From NCBI GenBank assembly GCA_024222455.1, contig JAAEPD010000375.1, forward strand, positions 33,016 through 97,015: 64,000 nt of DNA, in the 5' to 3' direction. The notes beneath the pieces were generated by a model. That model was not told the origin of the DNA, did not search any database, and was given only the letters and a program-made list of their open reading frames with translations. Positions 28,157 through 36,545 of this stretch are shown piece after piece. The translations under genes were made by a program, and so were the position numbers. Each line of letters opens with the position of its first letter. Position 1 is the stretch's first letter. This DNA is from Aureispira sp. Lineage in GTDB: Bacteria; Bacteroidota; Bacteroidia; Chitinophagales; Saprospiraceae.

Positions 28157-30241
28157 ATGAATTCAATAGACATTCTTCTAGAGCGCAACCTTGTAGAATT
28201 TGATTTTAAAGCAACTTCCTCTATGGAGTTGAGTCAAAATTCTAATGCCCTATTAGGAACATTAGTATCCAATCTATTGTACTATGGTTATGTACCTGCC
28301 CAAAACTTGTACAAGCAACTAGGGCTAGCCTTAATAGAAGACAAAAAAAAAGTAACTCAATGGTGGAATACGCTTGAAAAAGCTCTAAAGAGAAGAACTA
28401 GAGCCGATAAGAATATTGGCGAATACATTGTTTATCAAAACTTCCCTAAAGAGGTTTTGGAAATGTCAGAAGCCGAATACTGGATTCGACAACTCTCCAT
28501 TTATTGGGGTGTAGCTCCTACTCTACTCCAAAAGGAGAAAGAAGAACGTTCTAAAATGTTTGAGGCCATCAATTTCAAAGTGTTGCAATTGGCACAACCT
28601 AATGCATTAGAATCTATATGGGAAAGCTTGTTGAACACTCCTGCTGGATGGACGGTCCAAGACAAAAAAGAGATTAAATGGTTTTTAGACAAGCAATTGG
28701 CTCCTAAAAATGCGGCATTCAAAGAAAATCTAGTGTATTTGGCTACACTTTGCATCAAAAAAGGTATTCACCTAAAACTAGCTACCACTACCGATGTGTT
28801 GCGTTTAGCTACAGGTCTTTCAGATGGCGACATCTCTCTAAACAGCAACTCTAAGTTTAAGCTAAAACGTAGTGAACGTAAGTACATCCTAAGTTTATTG
28901 GAAAAACCCAATGATTTGGGAGAAGGTATCATGCGTCACAAAAATAAGTGGATCAAACTCTTTCATCAGTTGCATGTAGGTGACTATGCAGAGCGTTTTC
29001 CTAAATCCTATAAAGTAGCTACTACAATTAGAAATAATGGTAAGTTTCCAACTTTCAATGCTAAGGTTGAAAACTATTTGGAGCAGTTAGATCAACAAAT
29101 TTTAGTGCTTTTGCAAGAACGTCCAGGTGAGTTTGCTCGACGTTTACTGCACATGGTTGAGCTTTTTGAACAAAAGGCCGTTGATCATTTTTTGCCCATA
29201 GTTGACCAACTCGAAACAATTACAATAGTCAAGCTAAAAAAGCATATAAAAACTGTTTCTAATCGAAAGTTTAGAACGTTTGCACCTAAAGCTAATTGGA
29301 GAAAACTACAAATTGTAGATAATGAAATTTCCATAGATCAAGATTATGCTCATCAATTAGTTTTAGCTTTTGATACTGTGCTAAAGGAACGTTTAGTTGC
29401 CAAGTTTGGTGATCAAATTTTCTATACAGAGGATATTGACAAAATAAAACTGCCTAGCAATAATGCAGAGGCGATATCTAGGTTTAATAAGGGTACTGTT
29501 TTAGACATTCCTGAAGATATTAAATTCATAAGAACGGCAACTTACTGGCAAGAGAAAGATCGGGTTTGTTGGATGGATAATGGTTGGAATTTCTTTGATG
29601 AACATTGGCTACCTAAAGGTACTACTTGTTGGAATAATGTAGCTGAGATGGGCAAAGCTGCTGTATTTTCGGGCGACCCGGTCAATTCTTACAACAAGGA
29701 AGGCAAAGCAGGTCAATTGATTGATTTGTATATTCCTCAGCTGCTTAAACAGAATGTTCGCTATGCTGTTTGGAGTATTCTATCGTACAACCGAATTCCA
29801 TTTGAGGATATGATAGATGTACAAGGTTTGATGCTAATGGGCACAGATGCTCAAAAAGGTAAATTGATAGAACCTTCTAGAGTTACTTTTGCATTTCCAG
29901 TCAAAGGAAAATCTTTGGCTAAATATATCTGTTATGTAGATTTATTATTGCGCAAAATCATCATTTTAGATACAGGCTTATATGCACAAGTTAGCTCTGC
30001 CAAAAACAATGAAGCACAGCTAAGCACGCAAATGCCTGCAGTGGTAGAACACATCAATAGTTTACCTTCTATTTTAGATTTGGTGGGAGTACTGCCTAGT
30101 TCTGAGATGGAAAATGCTATTCCGATAGTTTACACAGATAAGGAAGTAGAAATTATAGATAAAAAGGCCTTTGTATTTGAGCCAAAGAATGATAAAAATC
30201 AATTCACTCCTTTGAGTATAGAGGATTTTTTGTCCATATAA
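28157..30241 (+). CDS. 694-aa helical protein with possible TerD-like C-terminus
   Basis: No signal peptide. The first ~400 residues are helical and alpha-solenoid-like. The last ~230 residues look beta-rich: RTATYWQEKDRVCWMDNGWN, FFDEHWLPKGTTCWNN, AVFSGDPVNSYNKEG, GQLIDLYIPQLLKQNVRYAV. The order of these motifs (beta strand with acidic residues, CxWNN, a xSGD turn, then hydrophobic strands) recalls the Ca-binding TerD fold that occurs fused to helical repeats in large conserved bacterial proteins, but I cannot confirm it. No other ter gene is nearby. The gene is intact, monocistronic and convergent with uvrA. A cytosolic stress-response role would fit TerD relatives, but that is inference. 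Confidence 0.7.
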   Translation: MNSIDILLERNLVEFDFKATSSMELSQNSNALLGTLVSNLLYYGYVPAQNLYKQLGLALIEDKKKVTQWWNTLEKALKRRTRADKNIGEYIVYQNFPKEVLEMSEAEYWIRQLSIYWGVAPTLLQKEKEERSKMFEAINFKVLQLAQPNALESIWESLLNTPAGWTVQDKKEIKWFLDKQLAPKNAAFKENLVYLATLCIKKGIHLKLATTTDVLRLATGLSDGDISLNSNSKFKLKRSERKYILSLLEKPNDLGEGIMRHKNKWIKLFHQLHVGDYAERFPKSYKVATTIRNNGKFPTFNAKVENYLEQLDQQILVLLQERPGEFARRLLHMVELFEQKAVDHFLPIVDQLETITIVKLKKHIKTVSNRKFRTFAPKANWRKLQIVDNEISIDQDYAHQLVLAFDTVLKERLVAKFGDQIFYTEDIDKIKLPSNNAEAISRFNKGTVLDIPEDIKFIRTATYWQEKDRVCWMDNGWNFFDEHWLPKGTTCWNNVAEMGKAAVFSGDPVNSYNKEGKAGQLIDLYIPQLLKQNVRYAVWSILSYNRIPFEDMIDVQGLMLMGTDAQKGKLIEPSRVTFAFPVKGKSLAKYICYVDLLLRKIIILDTGLYAQVSSAKNNEAQLSTQMPAVVEHINSLPSILDLVGVLPSSEMENAIPIVYTDKEVEIIDKKAFVFEPKNDKNQFTPLSIEDFLSI

Positions 30242-30270
30242 AAAAAGAGCGAGATATTATATCTAGTTTC

Positions 30271-33096
30271 TTATTGTAATTCTAATTTTAAGAAATGCCC
30301 TGTATGGCTAGTCTTATGTTTAGCCACCTTTTCGGGAGTACCTTCTACCACTATTGTACCTCCACGGTGTCCACCTTCAGGCCCTACATCAATCACATAA
30401 TCGGCTACTTTTATTACATCCATATTGTGTTCAATAATCAGCATCGTATTTCCACGATCAACTAATAAATTAAGCACTCCTAAGAGTAATTTTATATCCG
30501 AAAAATGAAGCCCTGTAGTTGGCTCATCTAATATATACAATGTCTGTCCTGTATCTTTTTTTGCTAACTCTTTAGCCAACTTAATACGTTGCGCCTCTCC
30601 TCCAGATAGTGTTGTAGCTGATTGCCCTAAAGTAATATAACCCAAACCAACATCTTGCAAGGTTTTGATTTGTCTATGTATCTTAGGTATTTTATCAAAG
30701 AAATCAACAGCCTCTTCTACCGTCATACTCAAGACATCGTTGATGGATTTACCATCATACAAAACTTGCAAAGTCTCTCTATTGTAACGCTTACCATTAC
30801 AAGATTCACAAACAACCTCTACATTTGGCAAAAACTGCATTTCGATCACTCGTCGACCACTACCACCACAAGTTTCACAACGGCCTCCTTTTACATTAAA
30901 AGAAAAACGGCCAGGTTTGTACCCTCTAATTTTAGCTTCTGGGATACTTGCATAAAGCTTTCTCACATCGTCAAACACACCAATATATGTAGCAGGATTA
31001 GAACGAGGTGTTCGGCCAATAGCTGACTGATCAATTTCGATTACTTTGTCTACCTCATCTATACCTTCAAACTTATCATAAGCCAAAGGTTTTTTGAGGC
31101 TCTTATAGAAATGTTGTCTTAATATCGGATACAAGGTTTCGTTGACCAAACTAGATTTTCCGCTACCAGATACACCTGTAACACAAACAAACTTACCTAA
31201 AGGAATTTTAAGGGTAACCTTCTTTAGGTTATTACCTATAGCACCTACTAATTTCAGGCTTTTACCATTCCCTTTTCGGCGTTTTTTAGGTACCTCTATT
31301 TCAGCAGAACCATTCAAATAAGAAGCTGTTATACTATCTAATTTATCAAAATCACTTGGCAAACCAGCAGCAACAATTTCTCCTCCAAACTTACCTGCCT
31401 TAGGGCCTATATCTATCAAGTAGTCAGCAGCCAACATAATATCTTTATCATGTTCCACTACCAATACTGTATTACCTATTTCTGTAAGATCTCTAAGTGC
31501 CTTGATTAGTTGTACATTATCTCGTTGATGTAGTCCAATACTCGGCTCATCCAATATATAAGTAATCCCTGTGAGTTGAGAACCAATTTGTGTAGCCAAA
31601 CGGATACGCTGAGACTCCCCTCCTGACAAGGTTCTAGCAGGACGATTGAGTGATAAATAATCTAGCCCAACATCCAACAAAAAGCCTAAACGGAGCTTGA
31701 GCTCTTTCAGAATATCCTTAGCTATCAGTTTTTGACGCTTAGACAGACGTGCATCTGCTGCATCTATCCAATCTCGCAAACTGCGTACATCCATCAAACT
31801 CAGATCAGAAATATTCTTTTCATCTATTTTGAAGAATAAGGATGATTTTTTGAGTCGACTACCTCCACATTCTGGACAAGCTCCAGACACCATAAACTCT
31901 TCTGCCCAACGGCGTATTTTTTCAGAAGTTGATTCACTATAGTAGTGTTTCAACATACTAAACAAGCCTTCTTTGGCTAAATTATGAGAGAAATCCTCTT
32001 TACCAAATTTCCGAGCTTCGAAGCTATCATCACCTCCATACAAAATCACATTTAATGCCTCTTCTGTAAGTTCGTCTAAAGGTGTTGAGAATGTAAATTT
32101 ATACTTTTTAGATATAGCTCTTAATTGCTTAAAGGTCATATTATTTCGCACCTCTCCTAAAGGAACAATACCACCTTCATTAATACTCTTAGTATAGTCA
32201 GGTATGACTAGTTTAATATCTATTTCTTGTACTTTCCCTAACCCTCTACAGTTTTGGCAAGCACCATAAGGAGAGTTAAAAGAAAAGGCGTTTGGAGATG
32301 GTTCTTCATAAGAAATACCACTCTCTGGACACATCAAGAACTTACTATATTGGTGGATTTCTTCTGTTTCATAATCCATGAACATAAAGAAACCATTACC
32401 TAATTTCAATGCTGTTTTTAGGGAAGTAGCTATTCGATCTCTTCGGTCTTCTTCTACCTTTATACGATCTACAACCAGTTCTATATCATGCGTTTTGTAA
32501 CGATCAATTTGTAAACCTGGAGATAAATCAATAGTATATCCATCGATACGCACCTTAGAGAAACCTTGCTTACGCATTTGGTCAAACAACTCTCTATAGT
32601 GCCCCTTACGAGCACGAATAAGTGGAGCTAACAAAACTCCTTTTCGACCACTAAAATGTTCGAAGATATGATTGATAATTTCCTCTTCGCTAAAGCGCAC
32701 CATTTTTTTGCCTGTATTGAAAGAATAGGCATCGCTGGCACGAGCAAATAACAAACGTAAGAAATCATAAATTTCGGTTACAGTCCCTACTGTAGATCTA
32801 GGATTTTTGCTAGTTGTCTTTTGCTCTATAGATATAACAGGACTCAATCCTGTTATTTTCTCAACATCAGGACGCTCCATTTCGCCAATAAACTGACGAG
32901 CATAGGCAGAAAATGTCTCCATATATCTACGCTGTCCTTCTGCATAAATAGTATCAAAAGCCAAGGAAGACTTACCACTTCCACTCACCCCTGTGATCAC
33001 TACCATCTGGTTTCTAGGTATTTTCACATCTATATCTTTTAGATTGTGAACCCTAGCACCATATACATTTATAAAATCTAATGAATCATCATTCAT
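30271..33096 (-). CDS. uvrA: Excinuclease ABC subunit A
   Basis: UvrA finds bulky DNA lesions in nucleotide-excision repair and loads UvrB. Length 941 residues is normal. Two ABC modules are complete: Walker A GVSGSGKSSLAFDT (~35) and GVSGSGKSSLVNET (~645), signatures LSGGESQRIRLATQ and LSGGEAQRIKLAKE, and Walker B ILDEPSIGLH and ILDEPTTGLH. Zinc-finger cysteines appear in GACQNCRG, CPECGGSR and CETCGGSG/CESCNGKR. A -7-like TATCTTTG lies ~65 bases upstream. No LexA-type operator was recognised. Confidence 0.98.
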   Translation of the reverse strand: MNDDSLDFINVYGARVHNLKDIDVKIPRNQMVVITGVSGSGKSSLAFDTIYAEGQRRYMETFSAYARQFIGEMERPDVEKITGLSPVISIEQKTTSKNPRSTVGTVTEIYDFLRLLFARASDAYSFNTGKKMVRFSEEEIINHIFEHFSGRKGVLLAPLIRARKGHYRELFDQMRKQGFSKVRIDGYTIDLSPGLQIDRYKTHDIELVVDRIKVEEDRRDRIATSLKTALKLGNGFFMFMDYETEEIHQYSKFLMCPESGISYEEPSPNAFSFNSPYGACQNCRGLGKVQEIDIKLVIPDYTKSINEGGIVPLGEVRNNMTFKQLRAISKKYKFTFSTPLDELTEEALNVILYGGDDSFEARKFGKEDFSHNLAKEGLFSMLKHYYSESTSEKIRRWAEEFMVSGACPECGGSRLKKSSLFFKIDEKNISDLSLMDVRSLRDWIDAADARLSKRQKLIAKDILKELKLRLGFLLDVGLDYLSLNRPARTLSGGESQRIRLATQIGSQLTGITYILDEPSIGLHQRDNVQLIKALRDLTEIGNTVLVVEHDKDIMLAADYLIDIGPKAGKFGGEIVAAGLPSDFDKLDSITASYLNGSAEIEVPKKRRKGNGKSLKLVGAIGNNLKKVTLKIPLGKFVCVTGVSGSGKSSLVNETLYPILRQHFYKSLKKPLAYDKFEGIDEVDKVIEIDQSAIGRTPRSNPATYIGVFDDVRKLYASIPEAKIRGYKPGRFSFNVKGGRCETCGGSGRRVIEMQFLPNVEVVCESCNGKRYNRETLQVLYDGKSINDVLSMTVEEAVDFFDKIPKIHRQIKTLQDVGLGYITLGQSATTLSGGEAQRIKLAKELAKKDTGQTLYILDEPTTGLHFSDIKLLLGVLNLLVDRGNTMLIIEHNMDVIKVADYVIDVGPEGGHRGGTIVVEGTPEKVAKHKTSHTGHFLKLELQ

Positions 33097-33159
33097 CTTA
33101 CTATATTCTAGTTATAATCGAAGTTTTGACTATTATTTTCCCTTTCTCAAAAATCTTCG

Positions 33160-33167
33160 CAAAGATA
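33160..33167 (-). promoter_or_regulatory. -7 box upstream of uvrA
   Basis: Minus strand TATCTTTG matches TAnnTTTG exactly, about 64 bases before the uvrA start. No TTG at the ideal -33 distance. Confidence 0.4.
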
Positions 33168-33219
33168 CCAAACAAAAACGCAATTCCTAAGAAGATTATA
33201 ACAAAGTTCTTAGCTAGGG

Positions 33220-33729
33220 TCAATCTTCTATTTTAGATAATCTATATAGCATTTCTTCCCTAATTTCCTCATTGTCACTTTCTGAAAATTTTTGAAGTAA
33301 ATTAATAGCCTCCCCTGTCCCTATAGTATACAAAGCCCAACTAAACCATTTTGCAATAGTTCCATCTTCCGAACAGGTGTAATCTAGATGTCCAAAACCC
33401 ATTTCTAAAGCCTTTTGAATATAAGGCACACTCTCTGCATTGGCTAAATCTTGAATGTCTTTTGTAATAGATTGATGATGGTTATGATAGGGATAAAGCA
33501 ACAATTTATGCAACAGCCCTAATCTCTTTTTGGCAGGTACTATGAAGTAGATTAATGGTATAATTGTATTCAGTTCCTCTCTATCTCCTTTCTCAATAGC
33601 TTGATCTATTTCTGCTTCTATGAAGGAAAGATTTCCCCAAAGCTCCACTCCAAACTGTTTGTCTAAAGTATCTAAATCAATTGCTCCAATTTCTAACTGC
33701 TCTAGCAATTTCAATTGTTTTTGAGTCAT
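33220..33729 (-). CDS. Hypothetical helical, possibly HEAT-like protein
   Basis: A 169-residue protein from ATG 33729 (MTQKQLKLLEQLEIG); an upstream in-frame start at 33768 adds a Lys/Asn/Arg-rich stretch and is less likely. Mostly helical. The C-terminal half (SVPYIQKALEMGFGHLDYTC, then AKWFSWALYTIGTGEAINLL) has the alternating helix pattern of HEAT or PBS-lyase repeats. No signal peptide or membrane helix. It lies upstream of uvrA on the same strand, with a ~120-base spacer that contains the uvrA -7 box. No function can be assigned. Confidence 0.65.
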   Translation of the reverse strand: MTQKQLKLLEQLEIGAIDLDTLDKQFGVELWGNLSFIEAEIDQAIEKGDREELNTIIPLIYFIVPAKKRLGLLHKLLLYPYHNHHQSITKDIQDLANAESVPYIQKALEMGFGHLDYTCSEDGTIAKWFSWALYTIGTGEAINLLQKFSESDNEEIREEMLYRLSKIED

Positions 33730-33926
33730 TTTATTTGTTTTATCGTTCCTTTTTCTATTAAAAAGCACTGTACCCCTTATACGATTTAGGTATGGTATGT
33801 TTTTTGCTCCTTTTGTTTTGAACTCCTATTTTATTTTTTACTTTTGTTCCACCCACACAAAAGAAAGCTAATCCAGGTTAAACAATTGTTCACTTAAAGC
33901 GACGTTATTCATAAACAATTACACTT

Positions 33927-34748
33927 ATGACAACTACTATATCACGATATAGTTTATATATACTTCTATTAACTGTGTTTTCTTTTGCGGGATGTAAAAA
34001 ACCTCCAATTTACACACATGGAGATAACACTTTTGCTGTAACAGCTGAAGATGATAAAAAAATTGGCCAAGCTATCGATGGAGAGTTTATAAAATATATA
34101 GACACTGCTAGTCATATAAGCCTTTATGAAAGGGATCATCACCAAGAGCTTTATAGTATACTAGACGATCTTATTCAAAAAGCTGTTAGCACCAATCAAT
34201 TAGCCAACGGTATTTTATTTGATTGGACCATTCGTATCATTGACGAACCTAACAATGAACATATTTTTGTAGCACCAGGAGGTTATATCTATGTAACTAA
34301 AGATATATTGATGTTGCTCAACTCAGAGGCACAACTATTTATGCTTATTTCTCATGCTATGGCCAATATTGACAAACGATACATTACAGAACAATTAGAA
34401 GATAATTTGTCGATTCGCTATCTAGAAGACTTAGCTTTAGGAGGAACAGTAGAAGACATGACAGATATTTTTTATACGATACAACATGCTAAGTACGATA
34501 GTGCAGATGTTCATGTTATAGAAGAACAAGCTAAAGCAATTACTTGTGCCAAAAAATATGATTTAGGTTCTTATGCTGACTTCATTACTCAAATTACTCA
34601 AGTTATAAAAGAACCTATAGAATGGGCAATTGCCTATCCTGCTGACCCTAATAGAGTGAGTGAGATATACAATCATCAAAAAGACACAGAATGCAGTGGC
34701 AATACTGTAGGCTTAGAATTTTACAAAAAATTTATAGCATTATTATAA
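33927..34748 (+). CDS. M48-like lipoprotein lacking the HExxH motif
   Basis: A 273-residue lipoprotein with lipobox FAGC (Cys at ~23). The body follows the M48 (Loip/BepA-like) layout: the strand VAPGGYIYVTKDILMLL is the usual 'PGG-Y-ITxGLL' block, followed by EAQLFMLISHAMANIDKR where active members have HExxH. Here the sequence is HAMAN: the catalytic Glu is Ala and the second His is Asn. Downstream, VIEEQAKAIT stands in the place of the third ligand region (EADxxG) and also departs from the pattern. The protein is therefore probably a non-catalytic relative working in the periplasm, for example as a chaperone or adaptor. The M48 call is by motif position and spacing. Confidence 0.65.
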   Translation: MTTTISRYSLYILLLTVFSFAGCKKPPIYTHGDNTFAVTAEDDKKIGQAIDGEFIKYIDTASHISLYERDHHQELYSILDDLIQKAVSTNQLANGILFDWTIRIIDEPNNEHIFVAPGGYIYVTKDILMLLNSEAQLFMLISHAMANIDKRYITEQLEDNLSIRYLEDLALGGTVEDMTDIFYTIQHAKYDSADVHVIEEQAKAITCAKKYDLGSYADFITQITQVIKEPIEWAIAYPADPNRVSEIYNHQKDTECSGNTVGLEFYKKFIALL

Positions 34749-34821
34749 TAATGACACGAATTGGTTTTGACTATTCATGTTTGAATAACTTCAAGGCCTA
34801 AATTCCATTAATTACACTTGA

Positions 34822-34857
34822 AATGTCCAGTATTTTATATGCTGGGCATTTTTTTTG
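34822..34857 (+). terminator. Terminator after the M48-like gene
   Basis: ATGTCCAG and CTGGGCAT pair (one G-T) around TATTTTATATG and are followed by eight T. Confidence 0.8.
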
Positions 34858-34911
34858 TCAAAAAATAGTATTTTCAATACTATTAATATAACCCTTAGAG
34901 TCTGTCCAAAT

Positions 34912-35712
34912 ATGCAAAAAATAATAACCTTTGCTACCATCCTTTTTTCAATAACACTTTTTGTTAGTAGCTGCGCAAAAAAAACAGGTTGTAAAGATCC
35001 TTTAGCTCTTAATTTTGATCCAGAAGTAGAGGTTGCCAATGGTACTTGCACCTACCCAACCCTAAGTCTAGATATATCTTACAAAATGGGCAACTTACCT
35101 TTTGAGATAAATAGGATTTATACTGTAGACAGTAGTATTATAGCTTTTCGGACACTACAATTTTATCTCTCAGAGTTTAGTTTAAGCAAAGCAGATAATA
35201 GCCTACACACCTTTGAGGACAGCTATATTTTAGGAAATGGCTTACCTTCCTTTAAGGATAGTCTTGGAGAAATTTTTGTAGAAGATTACAGCGAATTTTC
35301 TTGTTTATTAGGAGTCGATGAAGCCACTAATAATCAGCTTAATGCCAACCTAAGTAGCAAGTCCTCTAGCCACCCTTTAGGAGTTAAATCACCTGCTATG
35401 CATTGGACTAACCCTGCTGAATATATTTTCTTGCAAATAAAAGGAAAAGTAGATGTAAATGGCGATGGAATCCCATCTGACAACGAAGATTTTGTATACG
35501 AAATAGGCACGAATGCCCTATTACAATCACTTAGTTTCCCTATCAACAAAACATTCAGAGATGCTCAAAATACTATAGCATTAGAAATAGATGTAGAACA
35601 ACTTGTAAAAGGTGTTGATATCAAGTCTGAGCGTTTTACACACAGTACGGATGATTTTGCACTGGCTTCCAAAATTGCCAATAATATTGTAGATGCAGTT
35701 AAGTTAAAATAA
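34912..35712 (+). CDS. MbnP-family lipoprotein
   Basis: A 266-residue lipoprotein, start at 34912 (MQKIITFATILFSITLFVSSC, lipobox VSSC) since the 5' TTG extension would spoil the signal. The MbnP family fold is shown by the short Cys-rich start GCKDPLALNFDPEVEVANG, then TLSLDISYKMGNLPFEINR, RTLQFYLSEFSLS and MHWTNPAEYIFLQIKGKVDVN. MbnP proteins act with the MauG-like MbnH haem protein in copper-related oxidation of a Trp, but no mbnH gene is adjacent. It is convergent by 2 bases with the intradiol dioxygenase gene. Confidence 0.85.
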   Translation: MQKIITFATILFSITLFVSSCAKKTGCKDPLALNFDPEVEVANGTCTYPTLSLDISYKMGNLPFEINRIYTVDSSIIAFRTLQFYLSEFSLSKADNSLHTFEDSYILGNGLPSFKDSLGEIFVEDYSEFSCLLGVDEATNNQLNANLSSKSSSHPLGVKSPAMHWTNPAEYIFLQIKGKVDVNGDGIPSDNEDFVYEIGTNALLQSLSFPINKTFRDAQNTIALEIDVEQLVKGVDIKSERFTHSTDDFALASKIANNIVDAVKLK

Positions 35713-35714
35713 CT

Positions 35715-36404
35715 CTAGTTTGCTACTTTTATCGTTTTCACATAAGTATATCCTGCTTTAGTATTTCCAGTTAAGGAATCTGGTAAATTCTTATCTAAGG
35801 TATCCTTAAAGGACATATCTCTAGTATTTTTGGTATCTGCATTTGTAGTATAGCCTTCTGTTTCATAAACTAATGTTGAAACATCTTCTAAAAAAGCAGT
35901 TTGGGTCACCAACAACGATTCTCCAGAACTACTTTTTATTTCTAAATGTAAATGAGGGGCTCTTCCTGGGTACCATCCTGGATAAATACTTATGAAGGAT
36001 GCATTGCCATTAGCATCTGTAGTTTGCCGTCCTCTCAAAAAATGTTTATGGGTAAAATCCCCATCAACTTGATGATTATACTCAGAGTAATTTCCTTTTG
36101 CATCGCAATGCCAAATATCGACTAAAGCACCTACCAATGGTTTACAATTATCATTTGCATTTTTCACCTTGATTGTAATAAGTAAAGCAACCCCTGTTCT
36201 GTCTCCTATTATATTTTCTCTTACATAATCTGCTGGTGTTTTAATTGGAAAAGGTCCTTTTATCTCTTGAGGAGAGACTTGACAAGTATTAGAAATACTA
36301 AAATCTGCTGATGCTGTTTTGCAAGATGATAAAACCGTTGGTATCCCAATTATTGCTCCTATTCCTGACAATCCTCTTTTTATAAAATTCTTTCGATTCA
36401 TCAT
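35715..36404 (-). CDS. Intradiol ring-cleavage dioxygenase-like lipoprotein
   Basis: A 229-residue protein with an N-terminal signal of lipoprotein type (lipobox LSSC at ~29; no twin Arg). The body matches the beta-sandwich of intradiol dioxygenases (protocatechuate 3,4-dioxygenase beta-like): LVDIWHCDAKGNYSEY, GDFTHKHFLRG, and YPGWYPGRAPHLHLEI. In the family, two Tyr and two His bind Fe(III); the Tyr in NYSEY, the Tyr in YPGWYPG and the HLH pair are plausible ligands here. Periplasmic or outer-membrane placement is unusual for aromatic catabolism. No other aromatic-degradation gene is near. Start is M1 or M2 (MMNRK). Confidence 0.85.
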   Translation of the reverse strand: MMNRKNFIKRGLSGIGAIIGIPTVLSSCKTASADFSISNTCQVSPQEIKGPFPIKTPADYVRENIIGDRTGVALLITIKVKNANDNCKPLVGALVDIWHCDAKGNYSEYNHQVDGDFTHKHFLRGRQTTDANGNASFISIYPGWYPGRAPHLHLEIKSSSGESLLVTQTAFLEDVSTLVYETEGYTTNADTKNTRDMSFKDTLDKNLPDSLTGNTKAGYTYVKTIKVAN

Positions 36405-36429
36405 TAGTCAATTTAGCTGTTCTTAAATA

Positions 36430-36488
36430 AAAGTTGTTTAAAAATGAATTATCCAAGACTATTTTGAATTCCATTCTTAAACAACTTT
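36430..36488 (-). terminator. Long hairpin after the SprB-repeat giant
   Basis: AAAGTTGTTTAAAAATGAATT and a near-perfect inverted copy at ~36467-36488 form a 20-bp stem. On the minus strand it follows the adhesin stop at 36546 and is followed by TTTTATTT. It could terminate that transcript. Its arm sequence AAGTTGTTTAA recurs elsewhere in intergenic DNA. Confidence 0.6.
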
Positions 36489-36545
36489 ATAATCTTTTAT
36501 TTAATTAAGCCTACAATATCCATACCTCATTAAGTTTAATCCATC

